A stretch of 64,000 bases of DNA from the NCBI GenBank assembly GCA_944319745.1, contig CALUET010000009.1:1-64000 (forward strand), read 5' to 3'. This DNA is from an uncultured Phocaeicola sp. (GTDB lineage: Bacteria; Bacteroidota; Bacteroidia; Bacteroidales; Bacteroidaceae). A model generated the notes under the pieces. It was not told the DNA's origin and searched no databases. It saw only the letters and a program-made list of their open reading frames with translations. A program made the position numbers and the translations under genes. Below are positions 35,566 to 43,954 of this stretch, piece after piece. The stretch's first letter is position 1, and every line of letters begins with the position of its first letter.

Positions 35566-36348
35566 TCATTTTATGCCTGGTTCTACCTCCCGACATATTT
35601 CCGGTATAGATACATTAACAAAAACCGGACGATGATCGGAAGCTATAGGTTCATTAATCACATAATTCATCTTTACCTGATAACGAGAACCATTCGCTAC
35701 GTAACCTAAAATATAATCAATACAAGATTGAGGATTATCGGCCGGAATAGTCTTTCCCCTGCATTCGGTGAGTATCACGAATTTTTTTTGTAAAGCTATT
35801 ATAGTAGGAGAATCAGGTTCTGCATTCAGGTCACCCGCTAAAAAGACCGGCTTATTCTCTCCGTCCAATAGCATTTCAATTCTTTCAACGGACGTTAACT
35901 GATCCTCTTCCGTCAACGACAAATGCGTACAACAGAATATATAGTCCTTAAATTCCGCCAGCAACAACACTCGAGGCTCCTCCCTTCCCGGTAAAGGAAC
36001 CGAACGGAACGATAACGGTTTCTTACGACACAATAGACCAACCCCATATTTCCCTCCCTCAAAAGGGATGGCAGGTGCATATACATGATACATGTCAGTA
36101 AATTCTCCCAATTCGCTGAGGAGATCACGTTCTCCTGTCCGTTGAGTGACACTATCCACCTCCTGAAGAGCGACTATATCCAGATGCTCCCGATTAATGA
36201 CTTCTGCTATACGTTCAAGATCTAATCGGCCATCAAGTCCAACTCCATGACGGATATTATAACTCATCAGCCTAAGATCATGCTGCCCATTCACATTAAA
36301 AGCCAGCAAACAAAATAATAACATTGATAAAAAAGTCTTCCATTTCAT
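35566..36348 (-). CDS. Secreted endonuclease/exonuclease/phosphatase-family hydrolase
   Basis: A 260-residue protein with a signal peptide (TFLSMLLFCLLAFNVNG, cleaved near residue 21) and an EEP fold: RLMSYNIRHGVG, DIVALQEVDSVTQR with the metal-binding glutamate, LAGDLNAEPDSPTI and the catalytic histidine in IASDHRPVFVNV. Members include phosphodiesterases, sphingomyelinase-like and DNase-like enzymes; the substrate cannot be told from sequence. Downstream of a GH43 gene by 46 nt and likely cotranscribed, which hints at a role in handling decorated glycans or scavenging phosphate. Confidence 0.85.
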   Translation of the reverse strand: MKWKTFLSMLLFCLLAFNVNGQHDLRLMSYNIRHGVGLDGRLDLERIAEVINREHLDIVALQEVDSVTQRTGERDLLSELGEFTDMYHVYAPAIPFEGGKYGVGLLCRKKPLSFRSVPLPGREEPRVLLLAEFKDYIFCCTHLSLTEEDQLTSVERIEMLLDGENKPVFLAGDLNAEPDSPTIIALQKKFVILTECRGKTIPADNPQSCIDYILGYVANGSRYQVKMNYVINEPIASDHRPVFVNVSIPEICREVEPGIK

Positions 36349-36394
36349 AATTCCACATTCAGTAGATATCCTTTATCCTATATTTTATTAAGCT

Positions 36395-38131
36395 CTAATG
36401 ATTTCCTAAACTTGCCAAAGATTGACCAACTCCATTCTCATTGTATGCAGAGATTGAGAAATAATAATTCCGATCAGCATCCAGACCTCCGAAATCTAGC
36501 CGCGTGGAATCATTTAACACTTGAATACAGTTATACAATTTGTCCGGAGAGATACCATAACGGATGATGTAGCCTTCTGCGCCATCGACTGGATTCCATG
36601 AAAGACGACACTTACAAGCATCTATTACATTTCGCTCTACATGCAAAAACTGTACAGGCTTCGGCTTATCCCCATATCCTTTTCCAAAAACACGTATCTC
36701 ACGCAACGAAACATTAGAAGAGACTGTATAAGACTTATTCTCCCACCTAATATAACGAGCATCAAACGGGATCTCGAACTCGATATAGTCATGAGGAGTA
36801 TCAGTCTTCTTTTTACTTTTATCCGCTATGACATACCAATCTTTACCATTCCGCGATGCTTTGAGTACATAGCTTTGATAAACATCCGGTACAATTCCTT
36901 TTTGACAGGCTCCATATTCATCATAATTTATCTGTATAGCATGTATCCGACAAGAATTCAACAAATCCACTTGCAGCCATTCATCCTCATTAGAAGCAGC
37001 TACCCAAGCAGTACGGGCATCCTCATCAACCACATTCTCCACCCGAAAGTCTTCTTTCACGGAAGAGGCGCTGACTGGTTTGCGAAAAGACAACAGCATC
37101 CAATCCGGACGCCCCTTTTCTTTTTCTTCAGAAGGCAAATACATCGGATAATCGCCTAAATAAGTATCTGAATACAAATAGCCGTCCGAATCAAAATAAG
37201 TAGGAAAAAACGACAGACGACGTTCAAACATGTGCCGTACCGATATGGAATTGGTAACAGCTTTCCAATAATTACTTCCAACTTGGAAGATACATCCGTG
37301 TCCCGCACCTCCTATAAAACCACCCGGCTTATAAGATACGGGATTGTTGGCAACATAAGTGAACGGACCAATCGGTGTATCAGCCATATATGCTCCATCT
37401 GCATAAGTTTTCCACTCCGTGCCGGGTGCAGCATATTGAAGATAATACCGACCGTTATGTTCCGTCATCCAAGCACCTTCTATATAAGGTCTTCTAGACA
37501 GTTCATTACGTTCACCGGGACGTTCCCATCCGTGTTTTTGCATATCACTATTCAGACAGGGCTGAGGCTTTCCTTCCTCCTCCAATGTATTCAAGTTCAG
37601 GACTGATACATAAATCGGTTCAACAGGCGAACATCCATAATACAGAAACAGTCTGTCCCCTTCTACATAAAAGGCTGGATCCCAATAGGACCATATTTCT
37701 TTAACTTTCTCCCACTGCCCCAGTTCCGGCTTGTTTGAACGATAAAGCATACCTTCCCCATGGGTTGAACCTACGTAATACACATAATCACCATGCACAA
37801 AAACGCCAGGAGCATAATCTTCTATCGGTAATACCGAATCCGGAATAATGACATGTTTCCACGAACTGAAATCCGAAGAATACCAATATCCAGAAGATTT
37901 GGATGCAAACAGAATATAGTTATCTTTAAATCGAACTACTACCGGATCTGCAGCTTCCCGGATACCTTCTCCTCCGTCAATTTTCATGAAACGATAATCC
38001 AGATTCAACGGATTGCAAAACGTTGTCGGATGTATCTTAATACGGGTTTCGATAGGCTGTTCCATGCAGCAAGAACACAAGAGCATCAGAACGACTCCGG
38101 ATACCCAGTAAATTTTACTACTATTCTTCAT
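36395..38131 (-). CDS. GH43-like lipoprotein with discoidin (F5/8C) and fibronectin III domains
   Basis: A 578-residue lipoprotein (cysteine near residue 21). The five-bladed propeller domain (about residues 35-335) has GH43-type catalytic candidates: Asp62 in REAADPVVVRF, an aspartate in SYWDPAFYVEGD near 151, and a glutamate in YIEGAWMTEHNG near 218. An F5/8C (CBM32-like) domain spans about 355-485 (DEDARTAWVAASNEDEWLQV), and an FN3 domain the last 85 or so residues (CRLSWNPVDGAEGYIIRYG). It likely trims side chains of a plant or host glycan at the cell surface. No SusC/SusD pair is near, so it is not in a standard polysaccharide utilisation locus. Confidence 0.88.
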   Translation of the reverse strand: MKNSSKIYWVSGVVLMLLCSCCMEQPIETRIKIHPTTFCNPLNLDYRFMKIDGGEGIREAADPVVVRFKDNYILFASKSSGYWYSSDFSSWKHVIIPDSVLPIEDYAPGVFVHGDYVYYVGSTHGEGMLYRSNKPELGQWEKVKEIWSYWDPAFYVEGDRLFLYYGCSPVEPIYVSVLNLNTLEEEGKPQPCLNSDMQKHGWERPGERNELSRRPYIEGAWMTEHNGRYYLQYAAPGTEWKTYADGAYMADTPIGPFTYVANNPVSYKPGGFIGGAGHGCIFQVGSNYWKAVTNSISVRHMFERRLSFFPTYFDSDGYLYSDTYLGDYPMYLPSEEKEKGRPDWMLLSFRKPVSASSVKEDFRVENVVDEDARTAWVAASNEDEWLQVDLLNSCRIHAIQINYDEYGACQKGIVPDVYQSYVLKASRNGKDWYVIADKSKKKTDTPHDYIEFEIPFDARYIRWENKSYTVSSNVSLREIRVFGKGYGDKPKPVQFLHVERNVIDACKCRLSWNPVDGAEGYIIRYGISPDKLYNCIQVLNDSTRLDFGGLDADRNYYFSISAYNENGVGQSLASLGNH

Positions 38132-38860
38132 TTTCTTCTATTGATTGGTTGATCTGAAAAATATCACTTTCTATTCAAAAATTAATTAAAGATGATCGGC
38201 ACCGATGTAAATCCCGACGTCAAATAAATGCCTATTGCATTCAGAACCGTTGTGCACGACTTGACACAAGCCACAACCATTGAAGTATGGTCTTATTGGC
38301 TGGATGTAAAGGTAATATAAATATTCAAGATCCAAACTAACTTTTTCTCACAAAATCATTTATTATTCTCTCATTTTGTAATCCCATTTTATTGCTGTAA
38401 TTAAACAAATTACTAATTCATATAAAAAGCCAACCAGATTCTTTCCACCAAATTCCTTTTCCTTAACCAAATAACCGTTGATAACTTCTACCCTCTATCG
38501 TTTTAAAAAGAAGTTCAAATAAACGCTATTTTGAGCCAAAGCATTTACAAAATAGTATAAGCGACCAGAACTACAAGTATCCCCTATCCAAGCAGATTGT
38601 TCGCGTCAACTCGAAATTGAATAATCCCTCTTACCAATGTAGACAAATAATTTCGTTTCTTAATTCGGCTTCCGCAGCTAAAAACAATAGAGATGTTATA
38701 AAAACATTCCAATAATTTACGGAATCTACGAAGTCTTTACTAAACATATATGCCTGTATAATACCACCTCCCTAGAAAGCAATGTGAAAAGACATTTTCT
38801 ATGTTCAAATGTATAGATACTACATTTTCTTCATCATAAGACAATCAAACATACTCATCA
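38132..38860. other. 729-nt AT-rich intergenic region, no gene found
   Basis: Between two minus-strand glycan genes. All frames are broken by frequent stops and no protein family is evident. It should hold the promoter of the GH43 gene: a near match TACCTTTA lies on the minus strand around 38315-38322. A long untranslated leader or remains of a deleted gene would both fit. Confidence 0.4.
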
Positions 38861-41116
38861 CTACCGCTTCGCATGCAAATCAAACGAACGTTCTTTTTCC
38901 CCGTTTTTCATTTGATACAATGTCCATCCATCTGTCTTCTTTTCCAACCGCCAACTCAAATCTGGATTTTGAAGTAACTTCTTGATATGAGTCGGAAATG
39001 CATCAGCACGCCGAGCCTCTTCCCAAGTATAGATGGCATTAAAGATAGCATATTTATCAGAACAGGTTTCTACATCTTTAGGATTCAAATTCAACGAATA
39101 AGTTGCGTTATACCCAATAGCCGTCGCCTCAATATGTTCAAACTGTTCGAGTGTCGTAGTAGCTGAAATAGAAAAATTATGTCCAAAGGAAGAAGGAAAG
39201 AAATTGGCAAACGTCACATCACGCAAGTCTTTACCCTGACTGGTCGTACTTCCCCAAACACGTTTATCTGCGTCATACATATTCAATCCACCACCTACAT
39301 TCCAGATACTTTGATAATGCCAGGAACCTTCCGAAAGTGTTGCTCCTGTAAAACGGATATCTGGAATTCCCAATTCTTTTGCACGAGCAAACATATGACG
39401 AAAGAAACGTTTTACAGAATAAGAACCAAATCCTGTATGAAATAAGAATTCCTGCCCATCAAAATCATAATACCCTAAACCACTGTTTGCGGCTATATCT
39501 GCATAATGTTCAGCAATTTTATCCTGCAACTCCAGATTAGGGACTAGTCCCTGATAAGCGCCTCCCACCGTCACTTGTAATTTATCTACCATATCACCTT
39601 TCTTATGCGACTCCGCAGTTGTATTCCAATAACCCCGCGTCACATGCAACAAACGATAAGGTCTTTCATCCGAAACGCCCATATAATGAATTAATTCTTT
39701 CCCAATCTTTACCATATTCAATTCTTTACTATGACCTTCCCAACAAGCAACTTCATTCAAAAAAGCAGGATTATCAATATAAATCAACGTATCCGTTTCT
39801 GATAAGTCCTGCATCAGATAACGGCGATGCAAGATACAAATACTATCGGAAGGTATCGGACTACAATCCTTTGTTCCAGGAGCCAATGAATTGGAGATGC
39901 AGGTTCTTCCTAAAATCAATCCATCTTTTGCCAATAACTCTGCATAGGCATGGTGAGACAAATTCCCGGCAGTAAAATGAAAAGGTTTTCTTTCCTCATT
40001 CGGTCCATCAATATAACCACCATTCCCTCTATCAGCCTGCAAAAAAGGCTGATTATAAGAATGTATCACCCGTACTCCCATTTGTTTTGCATATGATGCA
40101 ACACTATCATACGGATTTCCAGTAATAAATAGGTCCGGCATAAAGGCTGTAGGATCTTTTATCCATTTACCTTGAAAAGTAGGATAAGGCAAACCTTCAT
40201 CCAATACAATATTCTGTATTACATCCATCAATGCAATACTGTCTGGACTTCCCCATAAAGCAATGGATGATCCAATATAATCTACATCAGGCACAGCCTG
40301 CCGCAACATATGGTTTGGTTCATTGTTTCGTTGAATAGGTACACCTTCCGGAGAATAGATCAAGTCACTTTTCCGCCTGTCACGCGAATGATAACGGATA
40401 TTAATACGCCCATTACAGTCCACTCCGGCAGTACTTCCATACAGCATCCGGAAATAAGGTTCTTTCCTATTATAAAACGCCACATCATTAATTCCATCTC
40501 CACCAAGAGTAAATTGCTGTCCCTCATGTAATGTTATCGGCAACGGATACTTTTCGGGATCTGGAGTATGAACAATATAACCGCCTGCACCAGTTTCCGA
40601 AGTAAAACGAGATTCGCCACCAATCGTATTATCATCCAATGCTAATGCACCAATGGCATAATCAACAAGAGTCGATGTATCTCTGGCTACACCGATTATT
40701 TCACCCAACAAATTATTAATATTGGTATAATAGTTTCCCCACTGAACGCCATCTATCCCATTTCTTCCTTCTAATGCTTCCAAGACCAATTTGAAATAGC
40801 GGTCTTTTTCCTCCAACTTTACTGTAGCCACAGAACCGTTTTCATATGTCAACCGATACCTACCAAGACTGAAACTGGCTTTCTCCGGATAATAATAACG
40901 TTTCAGACGACTACTGTAAAGAACTAACAATGGTGAAGGTTGGTCTGTCGGACTAAAGTTTCGATTTTCTTTTGTCTGATCCCACATCCCTACAATATAT
41001 CCTTTGGAGTTGATATCTATTCGAAAATAATCAGTATCAAAAGTTCGTACTTCATCAAAGTTACAACTTCCGAACATACATGCAAATAATGCATACGTTA
41101 ATACATGTTTTTTCAT
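38861..41116 (-). CDS. Large secreted lipoprotein, possible uncharacterised glycoside hydrolase
   Basis: A 751-residue lipoprotein (MKKHVLTYALFACMFGSCNF, lipid cysteine 18). The N-terminal 300 or so residues look like a beta-sandwich (DYFRIDINSKGYIVGMWDQ; GALALDDNTIGG). The middle part (about 300-680) resembles a TIM barrel: PDLFITGNPYDSVASYAKQM, an acidic GLGYYDFDGQEFLFHTGFGS motif near 550, and IRFTGATLSEGSWHYQS, each with carboxylates able to act in catalysis. I cannot assign a CAZy family, and the call rests on architecture and context (GH43 downstream). A -7 element lies about 105 nt upstream of the start. Confidence 0.6.
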   Translation of the reverse strand: MKKHVLTYALFACMFGSCNFDEVRTFDTDYFRIDINSKGYIVGMWDQTKENRNFSPTDQPSPLLVLYSSRLKRYYYPEKASFSLGRYRLTYENGSVATVKLEEKDRYFKLVLEALEGRNGIDGVQWGNYYTNINNLLGEIIGVARDTSTLVDYAIGALALDDNTIGGESRFTSETGAGGYIVHTPDPEKYPLPITLHEGQQFTLGGDGINDVAFYNRKEPYFRMLYGSTAGVDCNGRINIRYHSRDRRKSDLIYSPEGVPIQRNNEPNHMLRQAVPDVDYIGSSIALWGSPDSIALMDVIQNIVLDEGLPYPTFQGKWIKDPTAFMPDLFITGNPYDSVASYAKQMGVRVIHSYNQPFLQADRGNGGYIDGPNEERKPFHFTAGNLSHHAYAELLAKDGLILGRTCISNSLAPGTKDCSPIPSDSICILHRRYLMQDLSETDTLIYIDNPAFLNEVACWEGHSKELNMVKIGKELIHYMGVSDERPYRLLHVTRGYWNTTAESHKKGDMVDKLQVTVGGAYQGLVPNLELQDKIAEHYADIAANSGLGYYDFDGQEFLFHTGFGSYSVKRFFRHMFARAKELGIPDIRFTGATLSEGSWHYQSIWNVGGGLNMYDADKRVWGSTTSQGKDLRDVTFANFFPSSFGHNFSISATTTLEQFEHIEATAIGYNATYSLNLNPKDVETCSDKYAIFNAIYTWEEARRADAFPTHIKKLLQNPDLSWRLEKKTDGWTLYQMKNGEKERSFDLHAKR

Positions 41117-41220
41117 AATATTTTATACCACATTTCTATCTTTATTTAGATGCACTCATGATGTTTATTCTTCTTTGTTTTCCTTCTACAGACAAGCACC
41201 ATGCACCTTTCCTGGTTTCA

Positions 41221-41228
41221 CAAAGATA
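41221..41228 (-). promoter_or_regulatory. -7 element for the 751-residue lipoprotein gene
   Basis: TATCTTTG on the minus strand, about 105 nt before the ATG at 41116. The 41117-41402 gap otherwise shows nothing. Confidence 0.45.
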
Positions 41229-41402
41229 AGTGATTTACTTTAGAAATCGTATCTGTTTGATTTGCTTTTTAGATAGAAAGCACCTTTCCCATCTTTTAGA
41301 ATAATCCTTTACACACAAAAGTTTTTTATAAGAATAACAAAGATTCATATCCTAAGATTTTATAATTGTAAAAGAACCATCTCTATTTCTCACTAAAATG
41401 AA

Positions 41403-41929
41403 TCAAGCATATCTTAGGCATAAGATTAGTAACAGAATGATAATCATATCGTGTACCATATTTTGTATATGTAATAAATAGGCTAAATCATCATATGTAA
41501 AACTACTGTTGGGTACAGTAAGTTCTTTTATTATGGATTTCCTTCGTTTCATTTTACTCTGTGTGCGATAATCGTGATTTTTTCTCCATCCGTCGGCGAT
41601 TTCTGCCGGAGAAAAGCCATAAAAAGTAATGGTATAAATACAATATGCGGCTATTTCCTCTTTACAAAGTTTTATATTCTGTGACAAGACAATCTCTTTG
41701 GCCAATTCATTTTCCCAAAAGTCTGCATTTAAAGATTGCGCGCTGCCCCAATCATCTTCTTTTATTATATGGACTTCTCCACAATATTGGGAATCGGACT
41801 TCATACTGCGAAAAATGTCATATGCTTTCCAGAAAGCATAAATATTATCGAAATGTCCTACCATGATTTCTTTTAAATACGCAGTAAATCATCAAACTCG
41901 ACTTCCATTATCAAATCTTTTAGCGTCAT
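41403..41929 (-). pseudogene. Frameshifted small Bacteroidales gene (DUF6557-like)
   Basis: The open part (41403-41864) codes 153 residues from MVGHFDNIYAFWKAYDIF. Just upstream, in another frame, ATG 41929 begins MTLKDLIMEVEFDDLLR and runs into a stop; a one-base shift joins it as ...LLR-YLKEI-MVGHF... So the full gene is about 175 codons with one frameshift near codon 18. The start resembles small proteins that I believe are DUF6557; that family name is from memory. It is homologous in outline to the broken gene at 47237-47652. The shorter reading from 41864 could still be made. Confidence 0.6.
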
Positions 41930-42061
41930 AATTACTCTATTTTAAGATTCTATATGCAAAATAAAGCCACTTCTATGCCGAGCTATTGCACAAGTTTATA
42001 ATTTAACAGGCCCCATGTCACTTTGAAGAATATATTCATTCCAGGCATTACATTCATTGTA

Positions 42062-42764
42062 TTACCTGTATGCTACGGCATAAATCTCACATCCATATCT
42101 CTGTGCAAAGCGCACCGTATTCATCGTACCACTTTTCAGAGCGCATTGAACCGCCATAACCTTTTTCGACAAAGCTTCCTGTAACCGACTTCGAGCAAAC
42201 AAACGTGCAGGACTTTCATTCCGAAAGGTTGTTCTAATACAATTAAACCGCCTTTGTTTATAATTTCTTGCTGCAGGAACGTGTCCACTTTGGGGTGGAC
42301 AATATTCAAGCCGGATGCAACGCCGCTATGGTTTTCCATTTGCATCTACGCAGCCTTGATGAGCAGCGGCATCACATGCCAATCCATTCACGATGATATT
42401 TCCTTGTAACGCATACTTTTTCGCTAATTGATAAGCAATATCGTATCCGATGCGATCAGCGTTTTGTGAACCTATGATAGCAATAGAGTTTTCCTTTTGA
42501 TAAAGTAAATCCTTATTTCCTGACAGATAAATTACAGTCGAAGCCTCTGTCCCAATTCGGGTAAACGAAGCCGGACAATCTCTGCATAATAAGGGATGGT
42601 GTCAATTCCGGCTTCTTTTTGTTCCTCTATAATCATTTTTGCTTTTGCAAAAGTGGCCTTATCATTTCCTGTAATTCCTGCTCATCTTTACTACATATAT
42701 CAGAATAACGAAACCTCAACAAGTGCAAGCATATTAATTCTTCTATTGAAAATTCCTTTTCCAT
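42062..42764 (-). pseudogene. DprA/Smf-like DNA-processing protein, degraded by about four frameshifts
   Basis: Five consecutive pieces in shifting frames reconstruct one protein: MEKEFSIEELICLHLLRF (from 42764), KMIIEEQKEAGIDTIPYY, a Rossmann-fold piece SIAIIGSQNADRIGYDIAY ... VNGLACDAAAHQGCVD, then GVASGLNIVHPKVDTFLQQ ... IVLEQPFGMK, then ARLFARSRLQEALSKKVMAV ... GTMNTVRFAQRYGCEIYAVA ending near 42062. GSR-like, GLA-x-x-x-AAH, SGL-x-I-x-P and the R-x-x-I/L-x-x-A motifs are those of DprA, the RecA loader for incoming single-stranded DNA. The protein cannot be made in one piece. A housekeeping dprA is presumably elsewhere. Confidence 0.8.
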
Positions 42765-42962
42765 ATATTCATCTGTTTTTGGCAAAGTTGAGTGAAGGTT
42801 GTACCAATATAAAGCGCACTTACGTAATTTATTTCATCTTGTGCTTTGATACAGCATATTTTTGATAGAACTTTGTTTGCTAAAACTCTTGGACTCTCTT
42901 TTGAGAATAAAAGATTCTTGCTATTTTCACATTAGAATTGTATAACCATAAAACGATTAATT

Positions 42963-43852
42963 ATGAATACATTATCAGAAAAATTAACTAAACATTATGG
43001 CGAAAAGTGGGAGGACCTGATGAAACAACTTGAAGCCAACGATCTACGAGACAAATTGCAATGTCCGTTCTTGATTTCTCTATATCTCTCAGGACAAGAA
43101 AGGGAAGAAAGAGAAAAAGCACAAGAAACCGATAATGGTTGGTATGCCAAAAAAGCTGATGCCGAGCATGAAGAATGGTATACCAAAGCAGACCTAAAAA
43201 TTATGTTTTTTGGGAGAGAACCAAATTGGTGGGTGAGATATAATGAAGAAGGTGAAGATCCTGCTGATGTAGGTAGGGTTATGGCAGTATATGAGGATTA
43301 TCTAGATGATAATTATAATGTTACTGATGCACATTTTATAAAGAAGGAATAGACCATAGAAATAGATTTCTTCTTTTGGGCATTAATGGAATAATGTCAG
43401 GCATTAGGGATTTATTAAAAGATTTCCCCGGGAAACGGGTTTCATTAATATGGAATGAAATTTCCAAATTATCTAAACGAAAAGGAGAAGGAGGAGAAGC
43501 CGTCAATGCTTTTGAACATGACATTGAGAAAAGATTCTTTCACGTCATTCCAGAAGAAATCAAAATATTGAAACCTGATATCATTATATTCCTTACCGGA
43601 CCTAAAGAGGCAAAGTATTGTGACTACATCAGAGAGAATTTCAATATTATAGGTGAGCCAATTGCTATCTCTGGTCTATCCACAAATGATGTAGAGAAGT
43701 TAGAAATAGAGGGCATCAAGCTGGCATATTTAACTCATCACCCAGGATATATGCCAAAAGGGGAAAAAGCCAATGACTTTCATTGGAAACTTTACGATGC
43801 CATTCTTAAGGATATCAAAGAAAATATCGACCAACTATTAAAGAAAGAATAA
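42963..43852 (+). pseudogene. Frameshifted gene, possibly uracil-DNA-glycosylase-like
   Basis: The first part, 129 residues from ATG 42963 (MNTLSEKLTKHYGEKW), stops at 43352. The following frame is open backwards across that stop and reads TFYKEGIDHRNRFLLLGING and on to 43852. One indel near 43335 turns them into a single protein of about 297 residues. IMFFGREPNWWVRY, IIIFLTGPKEAKYCDYI and LTHHPGYMPKG recall the GxDP, TGP and HPS blocks of the uracil-DNA glycosylase superfamily, but this is tentative. No alternative start near 43376 looks natural (it would be TTG). Confidence 0.6.
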
Positions 43853-43954
43853 CTTGTGAATCACTTTGGCACAACCAGACCTCATCTTTGCATTCGAACA
43901 GATGGAAAGGTGAGGTTTCGTCTTTCCTATATACAACTTAAAAGCCTGAAGAAT

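Noticed and set aside
35566..41116. Glycan genes considered as a polysaccharide utilisation locus
   Set aside because: No SusC-like receptor, SusD-like lipoprotein or hybrid two-component/anti-sigma regulator is present in the window near them.
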